Source of the DNA: an uncultured Rhodoferax sp.
GTDB taxonomy: Bacteria; Pseudomonadota; Gammaproteobacteria; Burkholderiales; Burkholderiaceae_C
Direction: 5' to 3'
Assembly: GCA_936943465.1 (NCBI GenBank)
Contig: CAKZJN010000175.1
Location: 1-14,623 of the forward strand
Length of the DNA: 14,623 nucleotides
Part shown: positions 5,701-14,467 of the stretch, one piece after another
Layout: each line of letters opens with the position of its first letter
Position numbering within the stretch: the first letter of the stretch is position 1
Translations under genes and position numbers: made by a program
Notes under the pieces: model-generated
The model's input: the letters and a program-made list of their open reading frames with translations, nothing else
What the model was told of the DNA's origin: nothing
Databases searched by the model: none

Positions 5701-8700
5701 TTAGCCGGTTGCGTCTTCAATGACTGGTACTTCTGGCGTGAGCACCGGCCCATGGCCGCTAAAGCGGTCCAGCGCCAGGTACAGCACCGGGGTAATGAAC
5801 AGGGTGATGGCCTGCGAGAAAACCAGACCACCCACCACGGCCAAGCCCAGTGGCTGGCGCAGTTCGGCACCGGCACCAATGCCCAGCGCAATCGGCAGGG
5901 CCCCCATCAGCGCCGCCATGGTGGTCATCATGATCGGGCGGAAGCGCAGCACGCAGGCCTCGCGAATGGCTTGGGCCGGCGTCATGCCGTGGTGACGCTG
6001 CGCGTCCAGCGCAAAGTCGATCATCATGATGGCGTTCTTTTTTACGATGCCGATCAGCAAGACGATGCCAATGGTGGCAATCAGCGTCAGGTCCTGACCG
6101 AACAGCATCAAGGTGGCCAGCGCCCCGACGGCTGCTGAGGGCAGACCGGCCAGAATGGTGATGGGGTGGATAAAGCTCTCGTAGAGCACGCCCAGCAACA
6201 CGTAAATGACCAGCAGCGCCGAGATGATCAGAATCGCCTGGCTACCCTGGGAACTCTTGAACACCGCTGCATCTCCGCCGTAGCTGGTGATAACCGAGGA
6301 GGGCATTTGTACGGCTTCGCGGGCAGCGTCAATGTGGGCGGTGGCGTCACCCAGTGCCGCACCCGGAGCCAGATTGAAAGAGATCGTGACCGCTTGAAGC
6401 TGCCCCACGTGGTTGATGGACGAGGGGCCCACTGCGCGTTCCACGGTGGTGAAGGCGGCCAGTGGCACCAGCGTGCCATTGGAGGAGCGCACAAAGATAC
6501 TGTTTAAAGCACGTTCATCCTGCTTGGTTTCGGGCGCCACTTCCATGATTACCTGGTAGCTGTCGGTGGGCAGGTAAATGGTGGAAACCTGGCGCTCGCC
6601 AAAGGCACTGAACAAGGCCGAGCGGATGGCATCGATCGACACGCCCAGCGAGTTGGCACGGTCGCGGTCAATCTTGAGTTGGGCCTGCAAACCACGCAGT
6701 TGCGCGTCACTGGTGACGTCGCGGAACAAGGGGTCCGCACGCAACTTGTCTTGCATCTTGATGGCCCAGCCATTCAGCTCATCGGCTTTGACGCTTTGCA
6801 GGATGTACTGAAACTGTGCCTTGCTCTGGCGTCCGCCGAGCTGCAGGTTTTGCACCGGGCGCATGAACACGTTGATACCGGCGATGCCGCGCAGCTTTTT
6901 GCGCAGACCCTCGATCACCTGTTTCATCGGCAGGCGCTGGGATTGCGGCTTGAGCGTGATGAACATGCGGCCCGAGCTTTGCGCACTGTTGCCGCCGTTA
7001 AACGAGTTAACGGCGGCCACGTTGGGGTCAGCGCGGAAGACCTGGGCTGCCTGTTCCTGCAGGCGGACCATCTCGGGGAAGGAAACGTCTTCGGCTGCTT
7101 CGGTGGACACCTGAATCTGACCAATGTCCTCTTCCGGGAAGAAACCCTTGGGGATGGTCACAAATAACCAAGCGGTGGCGGCGAAGGTTGCCGCAGCCAG
7201 CAGCAGCGTCAGCTTGCGGTACTTCATGGCCACGTCGAGTTGCTGCGCATACAGCGCCAACGTCCAGTCAAAGGCTTTTTCAAACAGGCGCACCAGCGGG
7301 CCAGGCGGTTTCTTGTGGGCTTCGTCGGTCAGGAAGCGGCTGGCCAGCATGGGCACCAGTGTGAGCGACACAAAGGCCGACACCACAATCGAGAGGCCTA
7401 CCACCACCGCAAACTCGTGGAACAGCAGGCCAATGACGCCGGGCATGAAGAAGATCGGGATGAAAACGGCAATCAGCGATGAGGAGATGGAAATGATGGT
7501 GAAGCCCACCTCGCGCGCGCCGCGCAGCGCCGCCTGAAACGGGTCCTCGCCATGCTCCACGTGGCGCATGATGTTCTCCAGCACCACGATGGCATCGTCC
7601 ACCACCAGCCCCACGGCCAATGTCAGCCCCAGCAGCGAAATGTTGTCCAGGCTGTAGGACATGCCCCACAGCAAGGCCACGGCGCCAATGAGCGATACCG
7701 GTAGCGACAACGTAGGAATCACGGTGGCCACAAAGCGCCGCAGGAACAGGAAGATCACCAGCACCACCAGGGCAATCGTTCCCACCAGCGTCAGGCTCAC
7801 GTCGTGCAGGGCCTCGCGCACCGACAGCGAGCGGTCATTGATGGGGGTGAGCGATACCGACTGCGGCATTTGGCTTTGCAGTGCGGGCAGCGCCGCCCGA
7901 ATGGAGTCCACCACCTTGACCGTGTTGGCACCCGGCTGGCGCTGAATCGCCAGCGTGATGGAGGGTTCGCCGTTGAAGGTGGCAGAACTCTTGAAGGTCT
8001 CCACGCTGTCTTCAACCGTGGCTACATCTTTTAGTCGCACCGGGTTGCCGGCGCGCATGCCCACAATCAGGTTCGAGAAGGCTTGCGCGTTTTGCAACTG
8101 CTTGTTGGCCTGCAGGACCAAGGTTTGCTTGGGGCCTTCGAGCGTGCCGACCGGCGTGTTCACATTGGCTTGGCGCAGCGCGGTGCTCAGTTCATCAAAG
8201 CCCATGTTGGACGCGACCAGCGCTTCGGGCTTGACGCGCACCCGGATGGCATAGCGCTTGGAGCCAAACACATTCACCTGCGCAATGCCTTCGAGGGTAG
8301 ACAGTGTGGGCGAAATCAGATGCTCCGCAAAGTCCTGCAACTCGGAGGGTGCCAGTGACGGCGAGCGCATGGAAATCAGCAGCACCGGTGCGTCGGCGGG
8401 ATTCACCTTGCGGTAGGCCGGCGTAGCGGTCATGTCCACAGGCAGCGAACGCTGGGCACGCAGCAATGCCGCCTGAACGTCCACGGCCGCAGCGTCGATG
8501 TTGCGGCCTTCTTCAAACTCCAGCGTCAGCGAGGTGCTGCCCAGAATGCTGGTCGAACTGATGGTCTTGAGGCCGGGAACCGTCTGAAACTGCTTTTCAA
8601 GGGGCAGCGCCACCGCGCTGGCCATGGTTTCAGGGTTGGCGCCGGGAAAGTTGGCCGTGACATTGATCACCGGCGTGTCGTAGCTGGGCAGGGCCGCCAC

Positions 8701-8799
8701 GGGGATTTTCTGGTAGCCGATAATGCCGGCCAGAACGATGGCCAGGTTCAGCAGAACCGTCATCACCGGACGGCGGATGAACAATTCAGAAATGTTCAT
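5701..8799 (-). CDS. RND multidrug efflux pump, HAE-1 family (MdtB/MdtC-like)
   Basis: A proton-driven inner-membrane exporter of 1032 residues, the usual length for the HAE-1 family. It opens with MNISELFIRRPVMTVLLNLA, typical of the first membrane helix. The proton-relay pair is D401-D402 in VVDDAIVVLENI of TM4, and the partner lysine is K921 in GIVKKNAIMM of TM10, so the pump looks intact. The two large periplasmic porter loops (about 40-335 and 560-870) are present. The sequence style (NDRSLSVREAL, then a FLFLRR segment) is closest to MdtB/MdtC/MuxB-type pumps, but only one pump gene is present rather than the mdtBC pair. Its ATG overlaps the TGA of the adaptor gene by 4 bases (8796-8799), implying translational coupling. 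No outer-membrane channel gene is adjacent. Substrates cannot be predicted. Confidence 0.95.
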   Translation of the reverse strand: MNISELFIRRPVMTVLLNLAIVLAGIIGYQKIPVAALPSYDTPVINVTANFPGANPETMASAVALPLEKQFQTVPGLKTISSTSILGSTSLTLEFEEGRNIDAAAVDVQAALLRAQRSLPVDMTATPAYRKVNPADAPVLLISMRSPSLAPSELQDFAEHLISPTLSTLEGIAQVNVFGSKRYAIRVRVKPEALVASNMGFDELSTALRQANVNTPVGTLEGPKQTLVLQANKQLQNAQAFSNLIVGMRAGNPVRLKDVATVEDSVETFKSSATFNGEPSITLAIQRQPGANTVKVVDSIRAALPALQSQMPQSVSLTPINDRSLSVREALHDVSLTLVGTIALVVLVIFLFLRRFVATVIPTLSLPVSLIGAVALLWGMSYSLDNISLLGLTLAVGLVVDDAIVVLENIMRHVEHGEDPFQAALRGAREVGFTIISISSSLIAVFIPIFFMPGVIGLLFHEFAVVVGLSIVVSAFVSLTLVPMLASRFLTDEAHKKPPGPLVRLFEKAFDWTLALYAQQLDVAMKYRKLTLLLAAATFAATAWLFVTIPKGFFPEEDIGQIQVSTEAAEDVSFPEMVRLQEQAAQVFRADPNVAAVNSFNGGNSAQSSGRMFITLKPQSQRLPMKQVIEGLRKKLRGIAGINVFMRPVQNLQLGGRQSKAQFQYILQSVKADELNGWAIKMQDKLRADPLFRDVTSDAQLRGLQAQLKIDRDRANSLGVSIDAIRSALFSAFGERQVSTIYLPTDSYQVIMEVAPETKQDERALNSIFVRSSNGTLVPLAAFTTVERAVGPSSINHVGQLQAVTISFNLAPGAALGDATAHIDAAREAVQMPSSVITSYGGDAAVFKSSQGSQAILIISALLVIYVLLGVLYESFIHPITILAGLPSAAVGALATLMLFGQDLTLIATIGIVLLIGIVKKNAIMMIDFALDAQRHHGMTPAQAIREACVLRFRPIMMTTMAALMGALPIALGIGAGAELRQPLGLAVVGGLVFSQAITLFITPVLYLALDRFSGHGPVLTPEVPVIEDATG

Positions 8800-10082
8800 G
8801 GCTTGGCGGCGCTGGCGGCAGTGGCTGTACCGGCGGCTTGCGAAGCGACAGGTTTGCTGTCTTCTGCCTTGGCCGGGCTCGATGCGCCGCCCTTGGGCTC
8901 TTTGGCGCGCTCCACGATGGGGCTGTTGGGCCGGACGTTTTGTTTGCCATCCAGCACGATGACATCGCCGGGCTTGATGCCGGTGACCGCAGCATCACCC
9001 GCCTCCGAGTACACCACTTTCACGGGTTGCAGGCGGGCCTTGCCGTCTTCCACCACATAGACGATGGTGCCGCGAATGCCTTGCACCACGGCTGCCAGCG
9101 GAATGGTGGTGGCGTCCGACAGGCTGTTCACCGTCTGTGAAATTTCAACAAAGGCACCGGGCCACAGTTTGCCTTCCTTATTTGCGAACACCGCCTTGGC
9201 CTGCACCGTGCCCGAGGCCGCGTTGACCGTGTTGTCCACAAACTTCAACTTGCCTTTGAAGCTGCCGCCGCCATCGGCCAGCTTGGCTTGAACCGGGGCG
9301 CCACCGTCCTTCAGGGCCGCCAGGGCGTCGGGCAGGTTGCGTTGGGGAATGCTGAAGGCCACTGCAATCGGGTCGAGTTGCGTGATGGTGACCAGCGTGG
9401 TCTGGTTGGCCTGCACCAGGCTGCCCGCCGACACGTTGACGGCGCCTACCCGCCCGGAGTTGGGTGCCACGATGCGGCTGAACGAGACCGCCACCTTGGC
9501 GGCCTCAATGGCGGCTTCGTCAGACACGGTGGTCGCTTGTAAGGCTTCCATCTGGGTCTGGGAGGTATCGACCGCACCTTGCGAAATGAAGTTCTGTGCG
9601 AACAACTGCTTGGCCCGCTCGAATTGCCGTTTGGCATCCGCCAGGCTGGCCTGGTCTTTCACCAGTTGCGCACGGGCCTTGGCCAGATTGGCTTCTTCGG
9701 TACGGGCGTCCAGCGTAAACAGCAACTGCCCCGCCTTGACGAACTGGCCCTCGGCAAAGTGCACCTTGGCAATCGTGCTGGTGACCTGGGAGCGCAGGTC
9801 CACACTGGTCAGTGGCGAGACGCTGCCGCTGGCTTGGATGGTGACGGGGAAGTCGCGTTTTTGCGCCTTGATGGTGCTCACTGTCACCGGCGGCAGCGGG
9901 GCTGACGCGCCAGCAGCAGGCGCGCTGGCGGTGGGCGTCGCTGGTGCGGCGGTGCTGGCACCCGCAGCGGGGGCTCCTGCGCCACCGGCTGCCGCTGGCT
10001 CGGACTTGCCAGAACAGGCTGTCAGAACCATGCAACACACAGCGCCGATTGCAAAGAGGGAGGGGCGGATAGCAAGGTTCAT
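8796..10082 (-). CDS. RND periplasmic adaptor lipoprotein (MdtA/AcrA-like)
   Basis: A membrane-fusion protein of 428 residues linking the RND pump to an outer-membrane channel. The signal peptide ends in a lipobox L20-T-A-C23, so it is likely lipid-anchored. An Ala/Pro/Gly-rich linker (about 29-66) follows. The core starts with VTVSTIKAQKRDFPV, then the lipoyl half-motifs (SVDLRSQV..FAEGQFVKAGQLLFTLD and IVAPNSGRVGAVNV at 204-217) flank an alpha-hairpin (about 128-203). A beta-barrel domain and a membrane-proximal domain ending near KPGDVIVLDGKQNVR complete it. The last 35-40 residues are a second low-complexity tail rich in Ala, Ser, Lys and Pro. It is the first gene of the adaptor-pump-hslR unit and overlaps the pump by ATGA. 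Confidence 0.94.
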   Translation of the reverse strand: MNLAIRPSLFAIGAVCCMVLTACSGKSEPAAAGGAGAPAAGASTAAPATPTASAPAAGASAPLPPVTVSTIKAQKRDFPVTIQASGSVSPLTSVDLRSQVTSTIAKVHFAEGQFVKAGQLLFTLDARTEEANLAKARAQLVKDQASLADAKRQFERAKQLFAQNFISQGAVDTSQTQMEALQATTVSDEAAIEAAKVAVSFSRIVAPNSGRVGAVNVSAGSLVQANQTTLVTITQLDPIAVAFSIPQRNLPDALAALKDGGAPVQAKLADGGGSFKGKLKFVDNTVNAASGTVQAKAVFANKEGKLWPGAFVEISQTVNSLSDATTIPLAAVVQGIRGTIVYVVEDGKARLQPVKVVYSEAGDAAVTGIKPGDVIVLDGKQNVRPNSPIVERAKEPKGGASSPAKAEDSKPVASQAAGTATAASAAKP

Positions 10083-10104
10083 GGCAGCAAAGGGTTGGCC
10101 TCAG

Positions 10105-10138
10105 GGCGTCAATTTATAGAGGGGTACGGTGACGCCAA
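10105..10138 (-). promoter_or_regulatory. Possible promoter/operator of the efflux unit
   Basis: In the 105-base gap between the hemH stop and the adaptor start, GGCGTCA (10105-10111) and TGACGCC (10130-10136) form a perfect 7-bp inverted repeat separated by 18 bases. Read on the minus strand, TTGGCG (10138-10133) and TAAATT (10116-10111) are 16 bases apart and each match 4 of 6 consensus promoter bases. An alternative -10 is TATAAA (10118-10113). The dyad therefore brackets a plausible core promoter about 25-55 bases upstream of the adaptor ATG, as expected for a repressor operator. The assignment is inference. Confidence 0.35.
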
Positions 10139-10187
10139 GCATAAGTGGCGCCTGTAAAGACGTGGTACGGAGAACATTTTAAGGACC

Positions 10188-11279
10188 CTAGTTTTTTGCA
10201 CCGGCCGCTAGCGCTGCCTCGCGGCTGGCGTTCAGTTGGCGCGGGTCCGGTGCGTCCAGCGTATTCCAGCCTTGCAAATGCAACTGCGCGATATTGCACA
10301 GCCCGGTAATCCATTCCGGGTCGTCGTTCAGGCAGGGGATGTAATGAAATTCCTTACCGCCGGCGTGCAAAAAGGCTTCGCGCCCTTCCATGTTGATTTC
10401 TTCCAGCGTCTCCAGGCAATCGCTGGTAAAGCCGGGGCACAGCACATCGACGCGGCCGATGCCGGCCTTGGCCATGGCGATCAGGGTCGGCTCGGTGTAG
10501 GGCTCCAGCCATTTGGCGCGGCCCAGGCGTGACTGAAAGGTGACCTGGAACGCGTCCTTGTCCAGCCCCAGTTTCTGGGCCAACAGGCGCGCGGTCTTGA
10601 AGCATTCGCAATGGTAGGGGTCACCCAGATGCAGGGTGCGCTCGGGCACGCCGTGAAAGCTCATCACCAGTTTGTCGGGGCGTCCGTTTTTCTTCCAGTA
10701 GCGCTGCACGCTGGCGGCTAATGCTGCGATGTAGTCGGCGTGGTCGTGGTAGTGGTTAATAAAGCGCAGTTCCGGAATAGCGCGGGTTTTTTGGGCCCAC
10801 TGGTACACCGCATCGAACACGCTGGCAGTCGTGGTGGCCGAATACTGCGGATAGGCCGGCACCACCAGCACGCGGGTAACGCCGTCGGCCTTCATGGCGT
10901 CGAGTTGGCTAGCAATCGAGGTGCTGCCATAGCGCATGGCCCAGCGCACCTTCACATAGTGGTTGCGCTGACCCAGCCAGCCTTGCAGCAGCTTGGCCTG
11001 TTTTTCGGTCCATACCTTGAGCGGCGAGCCTTCGGGGGTCCAGATGCTGGCGTACTTGGCTGCCGACTTGGCTGGCCGAAAGCGCAGGATGATGCCGTGC
11101 AGGATGAGCATCCACAGCAGCCGTGGAATTTCGACCACACGGTGGTCACTCAAAAATTCGGCCAAGTACCGTCGCACGGCTGGCGTGGTGGGTTCGTCCG
11201 GGGTGCCGAGGTTGCAAAGCAGAATGGCCGTGCGAGGCGCCTGACCATGGGAGTAGGGTGGTTCGGGGGAAAAAGGCAT
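10188..11279 (-). CDS. hemH: Ferrochelatase (protoheme/coproheme ferro-lyase)
   Basis: It inserts ferrous iron into protoporphyrin IX, the last step of heme synthesis, on the cytoplasmic side of the inner membrane. The 363 residues match proteobacterial HemH. Key motifs are LLCNLGTPDEP near the start, PAYPQYSATTTASV (141-154), SFHGVP with the catalytic His209, DPYHCECFKTA (220-230), FQSRLGRAKWLEPYT (248-262) and CPGFTSDCLETLEEI (281-295) with Glu290. The start at 11279 is backed by GGGAGAA six bases upstream. The same frame stays open for another 228 codons, antisense to the HAD gene, but that stretch has no family resemblance and is a shadow. HemH supports the c-type cytochromes SoxA and SoxX only in the general sense of supplying heme. 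Confidence 0.96.
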   Translation of the reverse strand: MPFSPEPPYSHGQAPRTAILLCNLGTPDEPTTPAVRRYLAEFLSDHRVVEIPRLLWMLILHGIILRFRPAKSAAKYASIWTPEGSPLKVWTEKQAKLLQGWLGQRNHYVKVRWAMRYGSTSIASQLDAMKADGVTRVLVVPAYPQYSATTTASVFDAVYQWAQKTRAIPELRFINHYHDHADYIAALAASVQRYWKKNGRPDKLVMSFHGVPERTLHLGDPYHCECFKTARLLAQKLGLDKDAFQVTFQSRLGRAKWLEPYTEPTLIAMAKAGIGRVDVLCPGFTSDCLETLEEINMEGREAFLHAGGKEFHYIPCLNDDPEWITGLCNIAQLHLQGWNTLDAPDPRQLNASREAALAAGAKN

Positions 11280-11285
11280 GCGGTA

Positions 11286-11292
11286 TTCTCCC
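11286..11292 (-). promoter_or_regulatory. hemH ribosome binding site fixing its start
   Basis: On the minus strand this reads GGGAGAA, six bases before the hemH ATG at 11279-11277. It decides the start within an open frame that extends far upstream. It lies between the two candidate HAD start codons (11278 and 11299) on the opposite strand, so the divergent genes share this sequence. Confidence 0.65.
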
Positions 11293-11298
11293 GCACCT

Positions 11299-11994
11299 AT
11301 GCTCGATATTTCACGCATCCAGGCAATAACCTTGGACCTGGACGACACCCTGTGGCCGGTCTGGCCCACCATTGCGCGGGCCGAAACCCGGTTGCAGGAG
11401 TGGCTAACCCCCAGCGCCCCACGGACTGCCCAAATGTTTGCAGACCTGAAGCAACGCAAGGCCTTGCGTGATGCGGTGGTCGCGGCTTCCCCCCATCTGC
11501 AGCACGACATGAGCTTTCTCCGCCGCCAGATGATTCGCGACGCAATGCTGCAGTGTGGTGAAGACGAAGCACTGGCCGAACCGGCCTTCGAGGTTTTCTT
11601 GGCCGCACGCCAGGAAGTGGAACTGTTCGATGACGCGCTAGGGGCCTTGAGCCAATTGGCAGCACGCTGGCCGGTTCTGGCCTTGTCGAACGGCAATGCC
11701 GATGTGCAGCGCATTGGTATCGGGCAGTATTTTTGCGGCTCACACAGCGCGCGCGAGGCCGGTGCTGCCAAGCCCGACGTGCGCATATTCCATTCAGCCG
11801 CCGCCACGTTGCGGCTTGCGCCGGAGGCGATATTGCATGTGGGCGACGACGCGGAGCTGGATGTATTGGGCGCGCTGGACGCCGGCATGCAGACCGCCTG
11901 GGTTAACCGCAACGGCCATGTCTGGTCCCATCCGCGAGACCCGCACACCACGGTCGGCACCATGGCCGAGTTGTGCGCAGTGCTCGGCGTTTAG
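11299..11994 (+). CDS. HAD-superfamily hydrolase (putative phosphatase)
   Basis: All four HAD motifs are visible in the 231-residue product: motif I D13-L-D15-D-T-L, motif II LS130-NGN, motif III Lys158 in GAAKPD, and motif IV HVGDD (180-184) followed by AELDVLGALDAG. D13 is the expected nucleophile and D15 the acid/base. The helical cap between about residues 20 and 110 places it in the HAD-I subclass, which mostly contains small-molecule phosphatases; the substrate is unknown. I prefer the ATG at 11299 because MLDISRIQAITLDLDDTLW begins where such proteins normally begin. An alternative ATG at 11278 adds seven residues, has GGGGGAAAAAGG upstream, and would overlap the hemH start on the other strand. 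The stop overlaps the convergent acylase stop by 4 bases (TTAG). Confidence 0.88.
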   Translation: MLDISRIQAITLDLDDTLWPVWPTIARAETRLQEWLTPSAPRTAQMFADLKQRKALRDAVVAASPHLQHDMSFLRRQMIRDAMLQCGEDEALAEPAFEVFLAARQEVELFDDALGALSQLAARWPVLALSNGNADVQRIGIGQYFCGSHSAREAGAAKPDVRIFHSAAATLRLAPEAILHVGDDAELDVLGALDAGMQTAWVNRNGHVWSHPRDPHTTVGTMAELCAVLGV

Positions 11995-14429
11995 CGCGCG
12001 GGCGTCAGAACCAGTTTCTCGGTGGAGTGCGCCAGAATGTCGGCCGAGGTCAGGCGTTGCCGCACGTATTTGCCTTCCGCATAGCGCTCGGCCTGGTCCG
12101 CGTAATGCGTATCGAACGGCACACCGCTTTGACCGACCGGGTTGATGCCGAGCGACTTGCCCGGCGCGCCAAAATCAATCACCCGGCGTGTCGACGGGCC
12201 AAAGGTAACCGCCCAAGGGGCCGGGCCGATCGGTCCGCCTAGCTGATTCAGTGTCTCCCGTCCGCCGATGACGGGATACGGCCCCACGTTAAACAACATG
12301 CCGAACGGTTTTTTCATGCCCAGCGGGTGAACATGGGTCAACGTATGCGTACGGGCCCAGGACCAGTCGAGCAGGCTGGTGCCATAGAGTTCCTGCATGT
12401 GGCGCAAGGTGTTGCCCCAGGCGACCCGGATCGTCTCGAAGTGACTTTCTTTCTGCGGAGTCTTTGCGTTGTCCCACCAGGGGGAGGCTGTGTCGGCCAT
12501 CAGCAGGGGCAGGGCATGGTCCAGCGCCGGAGATCCCATCAGATTGCGGAACTGGGCTTCGCCCAATTCATCTTCAAAGACGGCCTTCGCCAGGTCGTAG
12601 CTGAACTGGCTGAACAGGCTGGGCGCTACGCTGTTGCTGGCGTAACAGCCGTCCCACTTTTGCAAGGGCTCCATGAACGCGCGCTCATTCGGGTCGGTGA
12701 GCAACCTGTCCATCATGGGGAGCAGTTTTTCCATCACCCGCCGGGGGTATCCACTGCAGGCGTCCAGTTGGAGCTGGCTAGAGCGTTCGGCAGTCCAGGG
12801 TTGCTTGTTGTCTTGCAGGACATCGTCCATGCGAAAGGCACGGTCTGGCACCAGATAGTAGCCCTGCACCGGTAGCATGCCACCCGGTTGCTGGTTGGCC
12901 GAGACGATGTAGCCCCGTGGCGGGTTTTCTTCCTGCGGGTTGAAGCTGAAGTTAAAGAAACCGGGCTTTTCCGCCTCACCCGAGGCAGCGTCGAGAATGA
13001 ACATCGGGTTCACGCCAATGGGGCGCTGCGGTATCTTGGCGGCGGCCCACCAGCCAATATCGCCCTCGGCATTGGCCCAGACAATGTTGAGACCCGGTGC
13101 GTGGATTTGTGCGGCTGCCTCCCGGGCCGCTTCGAGCGTATCGGCGCGGTTGAGTTCATACAAAGCATCCAGAATGGGGTTCTCGGTCTCCAGGAAGGCC
13201 CACCACATGGCAATCGGGGTATTGCCCAGGCTTTCCTTGAAGGCATCGGTAATCAGCGGGCCATGCGGGCCGCGCCGCAAATTCAGCACCACATCGGCGC
13301 CGCCCTTGACGTGAATGGTTTCACTGCGCGATTGCAGATCGACCCACTGTCCCTGGTGCCATACCTGGTTGGAGTTGGCCGGGTTCACTTTTTCGGCCAC
13401 CAGGTCGATGTCGTCGTTTTCAAACATCGTCATGGTCCAGCCGAAGTGGCTGTTGTGGCCGAGCAAAGCCATGGGGTTGAGGGCCTGGAAATGGCCGTAC
13501 AGCTCGAAGTCAGGCGCAATCAAGTGGGCCTCGTACCAGACGGCGGGCACTGCAAAGCCAATATGGGGGTCACCGGCCAGAATCGGCTTTCCGCTGCCGG
13601 TGCGTTTTCCGGCAATGACCCAGGCATTGCTGCCATGAAACGGACCGACCCCGGCAGATTGCACGGCATTGCGGCTGACTTCTGCCAGGTGGTTTAAGCC
13701 CTCCCAGTCCTTGGCGCCCAGGCGCAGTGGTGCGTGCGCGGCCGGCGTGGCCAGTGCCGTTTGCTGGCGCTTGAGGTGTTGCAATCCGCCTTCGGGGTGT
13801 CCCTCGGTATCAAAAACTGCAAGATACGGAGCGCCCAGCTTGTCGCGGATATAGGTCATGGCCGGCTCGGTTTTGAAGGCCGCTGCAAAGCTGTAGGCCA
13901 TATAGCCCGACACGGCCGCCACATCCTTGGCGGTAAACGGGCGCTTGGGAATGCCCAAAATATCAAACTCCATGGGCGCCGGGTGCTTGGCCTGGTAAGC
14001 ATTAATGCCTTCCAGATAGGCCAGCAAGGCTGCGCTGGCGTCACTTTCCGGGTCTAGCTTGGCCTCAAACTGCCGCGCAAATTCACCGATGCCCAGCGTG
14101 CGAAAGAGCCGGTCGGTCTCGACCAGTTCAGGCCCCAGCACCTCGGCCAGTTCGCCCTGCGCCAAACGGCGCACGATCTCCATTTGAAACAGGCGGTCCT
14201 GTGCATGGACGTAACCCAGTGCCCGGTAGAGGTCGACTTCGTTATCAGCGCGGATGTGCGGCACGCCGCGCTCGTCATATTGCACGGTGACTGCTGCCGA
14301 GAGTCCCTTCAGTGGAGCCCGCCCGTCGCGCACCGGCATTTTGGTGTGCACATACCACGCGCCACCTCCGCCCAGCGCCATCAGGCACAGGACGACCACG
14401 GCAATGGCGGCGATGGTGATTTTTTTCAT
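11991..14429 (-). CDS. Penicillin acylase-family Ntn hydrolase
   Basis: The 812-residue precursor has an N-terminal hydrophobic segment (about 4-25) that acts as a signal peptide or membrane anchor. An alpha-chain region follows, with the typical DERGVPHIRA (52-61) and GYVHAQDRLFQME (72-84) motifs. The self-cleavage site is HGSNAW, with Ser267 predicted to become the N-terminal nucleophile of the beta chain. The beta chain (267-812) carries AGDPHIG (285-291) and NSHFGWTMT (326-334). Family members hydrolyse amide bonds of penicillins, acyl-homoserine lactones or other N-acyl compounds; the substrate here cannot be read from sequence. The ATG has GGGAG four bases upstream (plus-strand CTCCC at 14434-14438). 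The gene lies 38 bases after the stop of an oxidoreductase gene and may be co-transcribed with it. Confidence 0.93.
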   Translation of the reverse strand: MKKITIAAIAVVVLCLMALGGGGAWYVHTKMPVRDGRAPLKGLSAAVTVQYDERGVPHIRADNEVDLYRALGYVHAQDRLFQMEIVRRLAQGELAEVLGPELVETDRLFRTLGIGEFARQFEAKLDPESDASAALLAYLEGINAYQAKHPAPMEFDILGIPKRPFTAKDVAAVSGYMAYSFAAAFKTEPAMTYIRDKLGAPYLAVFDTEGHPEGGLQHLKRQQTALATPAAHAPLRLGAKDWEGLNHLAEVSRNAVQSAGVGPFHGSNAWVIAGKRTGSGKPILAGDPHIGFAVPAVWYEAHLIAPDFELYGHFQALNPMALLGHNSHFGWTMTMFENDDIDLVAEKVNPANSNQVWHQGQWVDLQSRSETIHVKGGADVVLNLRRGPHGPLITDAFKESLGNTPIAMWWAFLETENPILDALYELNRADTLEAAREAAAQIHAPGLNIVWANAEGDIGWWAAAKIPQRPIGVNPMFILDAASGEAEKPGFFNFSFNPQEENPPRGYIVSANQQPGGMLPVQGYYLVPDRAFRMDDVLQDNKQPWTAERSSQLQLDACSGYPRRVMEKLLPMMDRLLTDPNERAFMEPLQKWDGCYASNSVAPSLFSQFSYDLAKAVFEDELGEAQFRNLMGSPALDHALPLLMADTASPWWDNAKTPQKESHFETIRVAWGNTLRHMQELYGTSLLDWSWARTHTLTHVHPLGMKKPFGMLFNVGPYPVIGGRETLNQLGGPIGPAPWAVTFGPSTRRVIDFGAPGKSLGINPVGQSGVPFDTHYADQAERYAEGKYVRQRLTSADILAHSTEKLVLTPAR

Positions 14430-14467
14430 GAAGCTCCCAGGATTCAGGGCAGCAGTCTAGCGCGAGT

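Noticed and set aside
9337..10119. 260-codon plus-strand open frame opposite the RND adaptor
   Set aside because: The translation is a Cys/Ser/Ala-rich shadow without recognisable motifs, and the adaptor on the minus strand is clearly real.
11280..11963. Long open frame upstream of hemH, antisense to the HAD gene
   Set aside because: It is in frame with HemH but shows no HemH-like or other domain, the HAD gene on the opposite strand has all catalytic motifs, and a good ribosome binding site sits at the HemH start.
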